Source: a bacterium
GTDB lineage: Bacteria > 4484-113 > JAFGCY01
Assembly (NCBI GenBank): GCA_020440605.1
Contig: JAGRNT010000004.1
Coordinates: forward strand, 124,001 to 188,000
Length of the DNA stretch: 64,000 bases
Direction: 5' to 3'
Below the pieces are notes generated by a model. That model was not told the DNA's origin, did no database searches, and saw nothing but the letters and a program-made list of their open reading frames with translations. A program made the position numbers and the translations under genes. This document shows, in pieces, positions 7,901 to 15,790 of this stretch; position 1 is the stretch's first letter; each line of letters starts with the position of its first letter.

Positions 7901-10750
7901 ACGGCCTACAGCAAGCAGAGTCCGGATTCCGCGATCGCCATCCTGACCGCGGCCGGCAACAAGAATGAGAACCCCGAATGGGCCCTGCGCAAGATCTCGG
8001 AGCTGAACCTCGTGCCCCGCGACGTGGCGGGGCTGGTGCGGCTCGGCGACCTCGCCGTGGAGAATGGCAACCTCGAGGAGGGCATCACCATCGCCGGGCA
8101 CCTGCTCGATGGCAACGCCCCGCTGGAAGCCCGTGAACTGGCAACGAAGCTCGTGGACAGCAATGCCAGCTCGCCCGAGGCGATGATCGCCCTCGTGCGT
8201 TCGCTGCTGGTGCCGCCGGTGCGTGACCTCAAGCAGGCCACCAGCCGCCTGATGAAGCTGCGCCAGCTCTTCCAGCAGAAGGAGATCCACGCCAACGAGG
8301 CCCTGCGCCCGCTGCGCCAGTATGCCCAGGAGCAGCTCGCGGACTGCAGCGACCAGGCGGACTGCATGCGCTTCAACCTGGCTCTGGCCGCGATCAGCGG
8401 CGACCAGGAGCGCGCCACCTCGCTCGTGCGCGAGATCAATTCCAACGGTGACGAGAACAGTCCCGAGCTGCTGGAGCTGTTTGACCAGCTCGCGCTCGTG
8501 GACACCGACCTTCCCAGCGCGATCGAGGTCAGCTGGGGCCGCGCCCTGTTCAATGCAGGACGCATCGACGAATCCCTGGACCGCCTCGCCGGTCTGCGTG
8601 ATGCTGTCGGTGAATATCCCGAATACATCCAGCTGCTTGAGGAAATCAAGGAGAAGGCCGCCGGGCCGGGCGCCAGCATGCAGCTGGGCGAAGCCTACCT
8701 GCGCGTGCACCTCTGGCAGCGCAGCGCCGAGGAATACGCGGCGGCCCTCGACAAGGACCCGAGCCTGGCCGAGCCGATCCTCACGCAGCTCAGGCACCAC
8801 CATGCGCTGGTGCCCAACCCGATGAAGTACCCCCTGCACCTGCTGGCGCTGAAGGCCGTGGCCCACAGCGAGCGGGTCAGCGACTGGGGCTGGGCCGTGA
8901 GCGCCCTCAACTGGCTCGTACCGCGCTGGAGCGCCGAGGAACTCTACGAGCTGGCCAAGGACCTCTACCGCAACTACCCGAACGTGGAGATCGAGGAGGA
9001 TGACCTCCCGCAGCTGCTGCTGCATCTCTACCGCCTCGCCAACAAGGTCGGCAGCCGCGCGGATGCGATCAACTATTTCAATGAGGCCCGCAAGCTGGCG
9101 GGCGGCATGAATGAGGAACTGATCGGCGCCCTGCGCGAACTGGACCTGAGTGACCTGCCCGAGGATGAGGATCTGCTCTTCAAGATCCGCATGTTCCAGC
9201 TAGAGAGCGCGATGGTCGAGAAGGACGAGGACCGCGTCGTGGAATGCGCCAGCCTGCTGGCCCAGACCGGGGCGGAGGGCCGCGAACAGGCCGTCAGCAT
9301 CCTCGGTGAGTACCAGCAGCAGGCCGGTGACAGCCTGCCGGTGATCGTGGCCCGCCTCAAGCTGATTGACCTCAGCCATGCCGAGGGCCGCAACCTGTTC
9401 GTCAATGAACTGCTCAGTGCCCTGCAGGGCAACCTGCCCAAGCAGCAGGTGCGCTCGCTGATCAGCATCGTGCTCGATCTGGTGCAGGCCACCCCGGACA
9501 GCCCCGAGCTGATCGAACTGCTGCTGCAGCTCTTCGGCAAGCTGGGCGACCAGTCCCGCGCCTGGCAGCTCTCACTGCTCTATGTGGAGGGTGAGGAAGC
9601 CCCGGCGCCGACCGCACTCAGCGTGATCTCCGATCTCGCAGCCGACCGCTTCGCCATCGGCCAGCAGCTGGCCCGCGTCGAGATCCTGATGCTGCGCGGC
9701 GACCATGAAGCCGCCGTGGAGGCCCTGGAGGCCGTGGACGACAGCGCACTCGGCGATCGCAGCACGCAGGCCGTGAACCTCGCGGAGGCCCTGCTCAGCA
9801 GTCCCTCCCAGGCCCGGGCCCGCGCCTGGCTGATCGGCTGGTACCGCGCCAACGGGCGCATGGACCTGGCCGGCGACCACCTCGTGTGGGCCTACGCCAC
9901 CGCTGATCCGCAGCCGCATGACTGGCTCGTGGCCGAGAAGAGCGGCGACCTCAAGTACCGCTATGCCATGCTGCTGGAGCGCATGGGCCGCCGGGATGAA
10001 GCCTTCGGAGTATTCCATGAAGCGCTCAGCGCGGCTCCGCAGGACAAGCTGGTGCTGGCCGCACTCAACATCCGGCTGGCCGGCATCCATGAGGAACAGA
10101 ACCAGCTGGACCAGGCGCTGGGCTTCGCCACCGCCGCCGCCGAGCTGCAGCCCGAACGGGCCAGCCTGCAGGCACATGTGGAGAAGCTGGTGCGCGACAT
10201 CAACCGCCAGCGCATCGAGGAAACCCGCAACGAACCCGACAGCGTGCAGCGCACCCTGCGCATCGCCGAACTGGCCCTCGACAACAACGAGGTCGAGGAA
10301 GCGATCAACGAGCTGCAGGCCGGTATCGGCCGCGGCCAGGTCGCGCCTGAGGTCTACCTGCTGCTGGCGGAGTGCTTCAACCTCTCCGGCGACTACAACA
10401 TCGCGCGCCGGGCCTTCGCGGAGCTGCTGCGCAATGACAAGCTTGACGACGCCGACCCCGAGCTGCGCCTGCGTACGCTCTACGGCCTGGCCCAGGTTGA
10501 GGAAAGCCTCAACAATCGCGAGGAGGCGATCCGCAACCTGGAGCAGATCCTCGTGCTGCGCCAGAACTTCCGGGACAGCCGCCAGCGTCTGGATGCCCTG
10601 TACAACCAGACCGGCGCCGCCCCGCGCGAGAGCCAGCCGGCTCCCGCGGCAACTCCGGCTCCGGCCGCCTCCTCGGACAAGTCGAGTATCATCAACGAGC
10701 TGGATGAAATCCTCTCGATGCTTGGTGACGACGACGACGAGGATTCATGA
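4952..10750 (+). CDS. Giant TPR-repeat scaffold protein (1932 aa)
   Basis: Helical throughout, with degenerate tetratricopeptide-like repeats, clearest in the last third (for example YRYAMLLERMGRRDEAFGVF and VYLLLAECFNLSGDYNIARRAF). An acidic, disordered linker rich in D/E lies at about residues 399-475 and splits an N-terminal helical block from the long C-terminal solenoid. The tail is again acidic (MLGDDDDEDS). There is no signal peptide or membrane helix, so it is probably cytoplasmic. Proteins of this type usually gather partner proteins. Here the pseudokinase gene is directly upstream and a coiled-coil protein follows 35 bp later. Precise function is unknown. The start is weakly supported: only a GGTTAGGATAG-like site precedes ATG 4952. 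Confidence 0.8.
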   Translation: MLKRFDFGKSLNRQVEAYKRLNPQQQQKRRPALLKSLEEYARRYLEEVINPNSANPGQLKSGAENLVEAAAVLDETRVAFETFSDMVARSRKVPVVPGLAGLVDRMLELESDSREHRLSLLNWRITTGNMRPERHLSYLSERASLTNEVSHWKDFAWGLSQMINKGTVKQGDDLAVRSLETLIENRQSLGDKAVEVTLMMAEAQILRKNDRQAEDLLVEIISEGRNVGEDFYQLANSLLDHRPQCCWELHQIVMEHSIKDYRGGRIGWNVLSERLERTHQHPLEIANYLTVHKEMVRDEKLAVYCLKRIVKLDSELIKDKIGNWFRAFQHAKQQPPSAANEYLQIAAGKVANIDFPELPEYVIPDSRPTPDASVNGAGPAPGADASLELDQEGIIDIQIEEPAPVYDDEEQEHSAAEEHYDDDYEEPADEPAAVEDTDAAAEDDFSLDDLPDDDEEEQDVPVAAEQPAVQEAPHVAAVVSSDFDLEQLIEKLADCERPNQVGTVLEKHINADRQSINELHAISHSINSSGLAPWLVEESHLWFAEQMFLQDDSSAAAMELRSIRVPDEEHAGRLKQRVERMFGNLQDAPAIAAHVARLSLRTGDYETALARATMLPEGDEDRQNLLKSIEQWINAQADIPPDMLFALANAQRMQSEDPLAGFEAATAASLLDLNNGNIQQGYSIWVESINPRDVHMQRARQASYLTTEKGHSELLPIALDEIDALDNYLDEEISREPIQWLDNLRPLLDDLDENDPARNRMRWTRIYLNLTQRIGNIEQFEQVLQHAASLIAPEATMDLINEYGEKLPAGVRFTVRYRSLVHAGKWQEAISLFDSPEEFIINDSMTIEQICSELPDEALLPATEKLLGAFASRNDSGARLGLIKSMSDRYEAGGLGLDSNPPLKGLLDETLMDLCREEFEPALRYRLQTNRDMGDLENVARDLLALARGHDEKALAELEETFFLMVKAPEQSTTVIEIAEVLATAYSKQSPDSAIAILTAAGNKNENPEWALRKISELNLVPRDVAGLVRLGDLAVENGNLEEGITIAGHLLDGNAPLEARELATKLVDSNASSPEAMIALVRSLLVPPVRDLKQATSRLMKLRQLFQQKEIHANEALRPLRQYAQEQLADCSDQADCMRFNLALAAISGDQERATSLVREINSNGDENSPELLELFDQLALVDTDLPSAIEVSWGRALFNAGRIDESLDRLAGLRDAVGEYPEYIQLLEEIKEKAAGPGASMQLGEAYLRVHLWQRSAEEYAAALDKDPSLAEPILTQLRHHHALVPNPMKYPLHLLALKAVAHSERVSDWGWAVSALNWLVPRWSAEELYELAKDLYRNYPNVEIEEDDLPQLLLHLYRLANKVGSRADAINYFNEARKLAGGMNEELIGALRELDLSDLPEDEDLLFKIRMFQLESAMVEKDEDRVVECASLLAQTGAEGREQAVSILGEYQQQAGDSLPVIVARLKLIDLSHAEGRNLFVNELLSALQGNLPKQQVRSLISIVLDLVQATPDSPELIELLLQLFGKLGDQSRAWQLSLLYVEGEEAPAPTALSVISDLAADRFAIGQQLARVEILMLRGDHEAAVEALEAVDDSALGDRSTQAVNLAEALLSSPSQARARAWLIGWYRANGRMDLAGDHLVWAYATADPQPHDWLVAEKSGDLKYRYAMLLERMGRRDEAFGVFHEALSAAPQDKLVLAALNIRLAGIHEEQNQLDQALGFATAAAELQPERASLQAHVEKLVRDINRQRIEETRNEPDSVQRTLRIAELALDNNEVEEAINELQAGIGRGQVAPEVYLLLAECFNLSGDYNIARRAFAELLRNDKLDDADPELRLRTLYGLAQVEESLNNREEAIRNLEQILVLRQNFRDSRQRLDALYNQTGAAPRESQPAPAATPAPAASSDKSSIINELDEILSMLGDDDDEDS

Positions 10751-10785
10751 TTGACGTATTGAACTAGAGAAGGACTGATCGGTTA

Positions 10786-11316
10786 GTGGACAATTCATCC
10801 TCTGAGAGGGAAATGGCTGAAGAGCTCAAGGCAACACGCGTGCGCGTGCAGGATCTGGAGCTGCAGGTCGAGGACCTCTCCGAAAGAATCAGCAATATCG
10901 CATCCCAGCTCGGCAAGCTGACCAAGGTCGTGCGCCAGCTGATGTCCGGCGAGTACCCGGCCCAGAACGGCAGCGGGCAGCCGGCCCCGGAACCCGCCGT
11001 GGTGCCTCCGGGCCCCAGTCCCGATCCGGAGATCCCCACCCCGCGCGAGAATGACATCCCGCGCGAAATGCTGCAGGCGATCCGCATGATCACCGAGAAC
11101 CGCAGTGAGGATGCCCAGAAGATCGTGACCTCCCAGCCCCGTGAGATGCTGGCGGATCATCCCGGCATCGTGGCTCTCGTCGCCGCTTCGCTGCGCATTC
11201 ACAAGGGTGAATTCGGCGTGGCCCGCGCCGCTCTCGACAAGGCCCGCAAGCTGATCACGGACCAGCGCCTGATCAAGGTCGTACGCTTCCTCGAGAAGCA
11301 GATCCCCGCCGAATAG
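10786..11316 (+). CDS. Coiled-coil protein with helical C-terminal domain
   Basis: 176 residues with a GTG start preceded by AGAAGGA; an alternative ATG lies at 10813. Residues 10-55 form a heptad-rich coiled coil (ATRVRVQDLELQVEDLSERI). Residues 58-85 are a Pro-rich linker (PAPEPAVVPPGPSPDP). The remainder is a TPR-like helical pair ending LIKVVRFLEKQIPAE. It follows the giant TPR gene by 35 bp and shares its strand, so it is probably co-transcribed and may bind it. No known family is recognised. The gene converges on recO, whose stop is 12 bp away. Confidence 0.7.
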   Translation: MDNSSSEREMAEELKATRVRVQDLELQVEDLSERISNIASQLGKLTKVVRQLMSGEYPAQNGSGQPAPEPAVVPPGPSPDPEIPTPRENDIPREMLQAIRMITENRSEDAQKIVTSQPREMLADHPGIVALVAASLRIHKGEFGVARAALDKARKLITDQRLIKVVRFLEKQIPAE

Positions 11317-11328
11317 CTCCTGTCCGGT

Positions 11329-12120
11329 TCAGGGCTCGCGCGTAGACCCGCCCAGCTTCCACTGCCCGGCCATGAAGTCAGCGCTGCGCAGGCTACTGCC
11401 CGCCAGGCTGGCCACATGCCGCCGCGTGAACTCCAGCAGCAGGCGCACATCCTCGATGCTGCAGGCTTCCTCCGGATAGTCCAGCAGTGGGCGCGACTGC
11501 AGCCTGCGCCAGCAGCGCAGGCGTTCCCGGCTGATGCGGATCAGCCCGTACTCCGGCATCCCGCGCTGCAGCACCGCGGCATCCAACAGACCCTCGAAGG
11601 AGGGACGGCAGAGCACGTCTCCCTCCAGCGGCTCGCCGCTGTCCTCATCATGGAACAGGTCCGGCAGCATGCCATGCAGGCCGAGGAAGCGGATGCAGAA
11701 CACGCTCGCCAGCGCGCAGCGCGCCTCCGCCGCCGGTTCGGAGCGCAGCAGGTTGACAACCAGCCGGTAGCCGTCGGCGTTGCTGCCATCATCGGCACTG
11801 GCCAGCCAGGAGCATTCGAGCATGAACCAGTAGAGCGAGAGCAGCTGCAGGTCCTGCTGCCAGTTTCGGTGCTCGCGCCGGCTGCTGGCTCCGGTGAGGA
11901 TCAGCATCCCGCCTCCACGCCCGGCGGCGGCGCTGATCTGCAGTTCATCGGCGGGCTTGAGCTGGCCGGCGAGCTTGCTGCCGGGGCGGCGCAGGCCGCG
12001 GGCCAGCAGGTTCAGTGCGCCATGTCCCGGCGTGAACAGGCGCACGAGGCTGTCCGCCTCTCCGCGCGGCAGGCTGCCCACGAGCAGGGCCGCTTCACTG
12101 CTGATCCCGCCTGGGGACAC
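11329..12120 (-). CDS. recO: DNA repair protein RecO
   Basis: 263 residues. The N-terminal OB-fold signature is clear: EAALLVGSLPRGEADSLVRLFTPGHG followed by LLARGLRRPGSKLAGQLKPADEL (RecO families show gEad.lv.lfT..hG then akG.rr..s...L). RecO binds SSB and RecR and loads RecA on gapped DNA. The cysteine cluster found in the C-terminal part of some RecO proteins is absent. The GTG start has no Shine-Dalgarno site but has TATGAT exactly 6 nt upstream, so the message is probably leaderless. Confidence 0.85.
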   Translation of the reverse strand: MSPGGISSEAALLVGSLPRGEADSLVRLFTPGHGALNLLARGLRRPGSKLAGQLKPADELQISAAAGRGGGMLILTGASSRREHRNWQQDLQLLSLYWFMLECSWLASADDGSNADGYRLVVNLLRSEPAAEARCALASVFCIRFLGLHGMLPDLFHDEDSGEPLEGDVLCRPSFEGLLDAAVLQRGMPEYGLIRISRERLRCWRRLQSRPLLDYPEEACSIEDVRLLLEFTRRHVASLAGSSLRSADFMAGQWKLGGSTREP

Positions 12121-12126
12121 GCCTGA

Positions 12127-12132
12127 ATCATA
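12127..12132 (-). promoter_or_regulatory. -10 element of recO, leaderless spacing
   Basis: On the minus strand TATGAT (12132 to 12127), with an upstream TG (TGA-TATGAT, extended -10 style), is followed by 6 nt and then the recO GTG at 12120-12118. No good -35 is present at 17 bp. Confidence 0.5.
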
Positions 12133-12204
12133 TCAGGCTGCGGCTGCTCCCGTTTCGGGTGTCAATCCTGACCAGGGGTGTTTCATTGCGGGGCCGGTTC
12201 ACTG

Positions 12205-12210
12205 TATAAT
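12205..12210 (+). promoter_or_regulatory. -10 element for the dockerin/cohesin-like lipoprotein gene
   Basis: Perfect TATAAT; the best -35 candidate is TTTCAT at 12181-12186 with an 18-bp spacer. This gives a leader of about 55 nt containing the GGAAGGAG ribosome site before the GTG at 12272. Confidence 0.5.
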
Positions 12211-12271
12211 CGGTGTGGGCTGGCTGTATTCGTACCCACGACTGCGGCTACTACTGGAAGGAGAAATCCCC

Positions 12272-13906
12272 GTGCGCATTTCATCTGTGAACATCGCCAC
12301 GCTGCTGCTCGCCGCAATCCTGCTTGGCGCCTGCGCTGGCAATCCGGGCCTGCAGGATGCAGCGCAGGACGGCAGCACTGAACTCGGCTATGCCAACTGG
12401 CAGCCGCAGCAGTCGATGGACCCCGTACAGTCGCTGGACGGCGCACTGCGCAGCAGTGCCGGCCTGCAGGCCGGTGGCTTCCGGCTCACGGCCCTCGACA
12501 GTGGCAACTATCCGGACAGCGCCGTGCAGTCCGCGCTGCGCATGGAGCGCAGCGGAGACACCCTGCTGATCAGCAGCAGTATTCCGCTGGCGAGCGCCAT
12601 GCTCTATCTGCAGAGCGGCACGGGTGATGAACACGTGCAGCAGGTCAGCTTCGCCGACCCGGCGGGTGTTGCCATCAGTGCAGAGCTGGATAACGGCGTG
12701 CAGGCCATCGGCCTGACCGGCCGCAACGGGGCCCTGCTCCCGGCCGGTAGCGTGCTGGCCAGCGTGGAGCTTGCTCCCGGAGCCGCTGCAGCCAGCCGCC
12801 GCGTGCAGGCCATCGATGCCGTCAACAACCGCGTGGGCCTGGTGGACCAGCAGAAGCTGATCGCCCAGGACAACGGCGAGGCGCTGGCGACCCTCACATG
12901 GCGCGAGCGCCTGACCGGCGACTACGACATCAACGGTGTCGTGACCATCGCCGACATCACGCCGCTGGGCATCAACCTCAACAAGAGCTACGACAAGGAA
13001 GACCCCGACGCCTCCCCCAAGGTTGAGGTGGCGGACGGTGACTGGAACGGCCTGATCACGCTTGCGGACATCACGCCGATCGGCCAGAACATCGGCACGC
13101 AGATCGTCGGTTACGACGTCTACCGCACCACGCTCACGGACATCTCCGAGGATCCCACCACGGATGTCAAGGATCCGCGCTGGTCGAAGATCGAGAATGC
13201 CAGCGACCCCGGCCTGCCGAGCGCCCCGCGCGCCGGTGCCCCGGCCACGGGTTCGCGCCTGACCTACACCTTCCTTGACAACACGATTCCCGACAGCGGC
13301 GGCAGCTATGCCTGGGCCGTGCTGCCGATCGCCGCGCAGGACCAGACGCCGCGTGAGGGCCCGGTCAGCAACATCGCCAAGAGCGGCGTGAGCGCCAAGG
13401 GTGCGCCTGTGGATCTCGTGATCCAGGACCCTGCCGGCAGCAGCCTGACGCTCGGTGACGAATTCTGGGTGGCGGTGCGCATCAGCGATGTGATCGGCCT
13501 GTTCAGTGCCAACATGCGCCTCGAGTACGACTCCAGCCTGCTGGAGGTCGTGGAGGTGGACACGGCGGACCAGATCCTGCCGGACTACGTGGACGGCGCC
13601 TTCAGCGGTGACAACCTGCTGGTCGACCCGCTGTTCATCGGGATTGACAACGTCGCTCCCGCCGACAGCCCCTACGTGCTGCTGGGCTTCAACGATACGC
13701 AGAAGCAGGGCACGCCGGTGGTGGACGGCAGTGGCAACGTGGGCTACATCAAGTTCCGCGCCATCGCCGAGGGCAGCAATGCCGAGGCGGTGCGCTGGCC
13801 GCAGAGCTCGACCTTCATCCTGATGTGGGGTGAGGAGTTCGGGGTGCCGGCGGTGAACCCGATCCTCGGCCCGCCGCTGGACATCACGGTCGGCCCGGCG
13901 AGCTAG
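12272..13906 (+). CDS. Lipoprotein with two dockerin-like segments and a cohesin-like C-terminal domain
   Basis: 544 residues from GTG 12272, chosen because GGAAGGAG lies 8 nt upstream and the product then begins with a lipoprotein signal (LLLAAILLGAC, Cys21); the same frame is open further upstream but without such features. At residue about 215 comes DYDINGVVTIADITPLG and at about 255 DWNGLITLADITPIG, both calcium-loop/dockerin-like. Residues about 380-544 look like a cohesin/carbohydrate-binding beta sandwich (LTLGDEFWVAVRISDV, LEYDSSLLEVVEVD, VGYIKFRAIAEG). Cohesin-dockerin pairs join secreted proteins in cellulosomes; having both kinds in one lipoprotein would allow chain or surface assembly, which is inference. 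A strong terminator follows at 13982. Confidence 0.75.
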   Translation: MRISSVNIATLLLAAILLGACAGNPGLQDAAQDGSTELGYANWQPQQSMDPVQSLDGALRSSAGLQAGGFRLTALDSGNYPDSAVQSALRMERSGDTLLISSSIPLASAMLYLQSGTGDEHVQQVSFADPAGVAISAELDNGVQAIGLTGRNGALLPAGSVLASVELAPGAAAASRRVQAIDAVNNRVGLVDQQKLIAQDNGEALATLTWRERLTGDYDINGVVTIADITPLGINLNKSYDKEDPDASPKVEVADGDWNGLITLADITPIGQNIGTQIVGYDVYRTTLTDISEDPTTDVKDPRWSKIENASDPGLPSAPRAGAPATGSRLTYTFLDNTIPDSGGSYAWAVLPIAAQDQTPREGPVSNIAKSGVSAKGAPVDLVIQDPAGSSLTLGDEFWVAVRISDVIGLFSANMRLEYDSSLLEVVEVDTADQILPDYVDGAFSGDNLLVDPLFIGIDNVAPADSPYVLLGFNDTQKQGTPVVDGSGNVGYIKFRAIAEGSNAEAVRWPQSSTFILMWGEEFGVPAVNPILGPPLDITVGPAS

Positions 13907-13981
13907 GACGGGAGGCTGTAGCGGCGGCACTCCTGCCGCCGGAAGCCGGCAACCGGTCCCGGTGACAATCTGATTGCAGCG

Positions 13982-14009
13982 AGGAGGGCTACGGCCCTCC
14001 TTTTTTTTT
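13982..14009 (+). terminator. Rho-independent terminator after the dockerin/cohesin-like lipoprotein
   Basis: Stem GGAGGGC/GCCCTCC (13983-13989 with 13994-14000), loop TACG, followed by nine T. A second GC hairpin (GGCGGCA/TGCCGCC) lies just after the stop codon at about 13922-13941. Confidence 0.85.
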
Positions 14010-14690
14010 GATGACTGGCGCTGGAACCGCGCTGCGCGCGAGAAGCGTAGTGCTCGCATGAGCGGTTATATTGGCGCAGAGGCGCAGAGGCGCAGAGTTT
14101 TCCTGATCTGCCAGATTGGAATTGCAGATCGCTTCGCGGCATTCCCTGTCAGGCGCTGCGGGGCAGCGCCGGTACAGTTGCCTGTTGTCCATGGTTTCTG
14201 ATTTGGTATCTCTGCGTTCTCTGCGGCTCTGCGTTGAACAATCCCGCTGCATCCCTATTCTCCAGCATTGCCAATTCGAATAGCGTACCGGCGCGGCCCC
14301 GCCGCGAATGGGAGTTGGTGCCGCGAAGTACTCGTTGCCAGCGGAACATGGAAGCCAATTGATTTTCTCTGTGAGCTCTGTGCCTCTGTGTTTGATCAGA
14401 ACCGCTGCATCCCTGCCTCGTAGCCATTCGAGCGTAGCGAGCCGCGCTGCGCGCGAGAAGCCTATTGCTCGCATGGAAAGCAATTCAAACACAGAGGCTC
14501 AGAGGGCACAGAGTTTTCTGGATATGCCAAATGGAATTGCAGATCGATTCGCGGCATTCCCTTTCTGGCGCGGCGGGGCAGCGCCGGTACTGCTGGTTGC
14601 TGCAATGATCTCTGACTAAAGTCCTCTGCGTTTTCTGCGGCTCTGCGTTGAACAATCCCGCTGCATCCCTGCCTGGCAGCCGCCTGTTCC
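14010..14690. repeat. Intergenic repeat cluster
   Basis: About 680 bp without a gene. It holds low-complexity words (GGCGCAGAGGCGCAGAG; TCTCTGCGTTCTCTGCGG; CACAGAGGCTCAGAGGGC), REP-like palindromes (near 14150, 14285 and 14570, core GGCGCTGCGGGGCAGCGCC and relatives) and two copies of a word beginning GAACAATCCCGCTGCATCCC (14235, 14650). Members of the same families recur in most other long intergenic regions here. Short open frames through it have no coding character. Confidence 0.7.
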
Positions 14691-14696
14691 CTTCCC

Positions 14697-14702
14697 TATA
14701 AT
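14697..14702 (+). promoter_or_regulatory. -10 element of the DUF2007 gene, leaderless spacing
   Basis: Perfect TATAAT followed by 6 nt and then ATG 14709. Transcription would start at or next to the A of the ATG; there is no Shine-Dalgarno site. Confidence 0.6.
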
Positions 14703-14708
14703 CTCAGT

Positions 14709-14969
14709 ATGGAGAAAGTATCCGTATTCCAGGCCACTTCCGAATTCCAGGCGCTGACCATCCGCGACATGCTGGATGAGAACAGAGTTCCCTGCATGAT
14801 CCGCACGAACATCATTGCCGGTTTCGATTTCTCGCTCAAGGGATGCTTCGGCGACATCCTCGTGTTCGCGGAGGATGAGGACCGCGCCCGCGAACTGATC
14901 GGCGGCTTCATGGGCACGCTCGGGCAGCTCGCGGAATATGAGACCAGCGATGAGGATGTGGATCAGTGA
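14709..14969 (+). CDS. DUF2007 (putative signal-transducing) small protein
   Basis: 86 residues. The DUF2007 pattern is present: VSVFQATSEFQALTIRDMLDENRVPC, then a small-residue strand and ILVFAEDEDRARELIGGF. The fold is a small alpha/beta domain related to PII-like and CutA1 proteins; its function is not known. The stop overlaps the GTG start of the next gene (GTGA), so the downstream genes probably depend on translational coupling, while this first gene is likely leaderless (TATAAT six bases before ATG). Confidence 0.8.
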   Translation: MEKVSVFQATSEFQALTIRDMLDENRVPCMIRTNIIAGFDFSLKGCFGDILVFAEDEDRARELIGGFMGTLGQLAEYETSDEDVDQ

Positions 14970-15790
14970 GAGGCATTCTGGCAATCAGCATCCTGGCCTG
15001 CATGCTGGGTTTCAGTGCCTGCCCGCAGGGCGGCGGAGGCGGTGCTACCCGGACTGAACCCGCAGTGGGATCCACGCCTGATGCGGGTCATGCAACTGCT
15101 GAAACACCGACTGCTGCTGCGGATACCGTGCCGGATCCGGCACATGACGAACCCGCTGCCAATCCCTGTGAGACTGGGAGCGCGGACACAGCCCCGGCGG
15201 ATGGCCTGGGCCTGCCGATGCGCGGCGTGGCCCGCCGTGAGGGAGAGGGCCTGCGCTTCCTGCCCTGTGACAGCCCGCTGCTGCTGGACCTGGTGGACGG
15301 CAGCGGAGAACTGGAGGGTCTGCTCGATGAATTCGGCTCGGACCTCTACGTGCAGTTCAGCGGGCTGGCGAATGGCAACGTGGTGGAACTCAGCCGGCTG
15401 TGGCGCGCGGCCAGCGTCAATGAGACGATCGGCTGCCGCGAGGACCAGAGCGGCCTGCTGTTCCTGATGCGTGGCAACGAACCCTTCTGGGGGGCGGAGG
15501 TCCGCGAAAGCCGGGTGATCGCCCTGCTGAGGCCTGCGGACGACGGCAGCGGCATCAGCGAGCGCCTGTTCGACATCGTGGAGGATGAAGCCCTCGACAG
15601 CGGCCGGTTGTTCATTGCCAGCGCGCAGGAAGATGGCACGACCCTTGAACTGCGCCTGACGGAAAGCCCCTGCCGCGACAGCATGGCCGAGGACTGGTTC
15701 GGGATGCAGGCGCGGCTCAGCGTCGGCGGCAGCGAGTTCAGCGGCTGCGCCTGGCCCGGCGAGGCCCGGGTCTTCGGAGCGGAACAGTGA
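14966..15790 (+). CDS. Lipoprotein with COG3650-like C-terminal domain
   Basis: 274 residues, GTG start overlapping the previous stop. It has a lipoprotein signal (ACMLGFSACP, Cys19), then a low-complexity Ala/Pro/Thr linker to about residue 70. The C-terminal part carries the COG3650-type hallmarks: RGNEPFWGAEV at about residue 170 and, near the end, ESPCRDSMAEDWFGMQARL followed by FSGCAWPGEA, where two cysteines probably form a disulphide. The family is an envelope beta-barrel-like domain of unknown role, sometimes compared with MliC/HslJ-type proteins. The middle section (DLYVQFSGLANGNVVEL) resembles a second related domain. Its stop overlaps the next GTG. Confidence 0.7.
   Translation: MRGILAISILACMLGFSACPQGGGGGATRTEPAVGSTPDAGHATAETPTAAADTVPDPAHDEPAANPCETGSADTAPADGLGLPMRGVARREGEGLRFLPCDSPLLLDLVDGSGELEGLLDEFGSDLYVQFSGLANGNVVELSRLWRAASVNETIGCREDQSGLLFLMRGNEPFWGAEVRESRVIALLRPADDGSGISERLFDIVEDEALDSGRLFIASAQEDGTTLELRLTESPCRDSMAEDWFGMQARLSVGGSEFSGCAWPGEARVFGAEQ

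Noticed and set aside
4955..9025. Very long open frames on the minus strand (522 and 819 codons)
   Set aside because: They are antisense to the giant TPR gene, are rich in low-complexity Leu/Val/His/Gly/Gln, and arise from its GC-rich third positions.
12281..14059. 592-codon open frame on the minus strand
   Set aside because: Antisense to the dockerin/cohesin-like lipoprotein, composition typical of a shadow, and no ribosome site.
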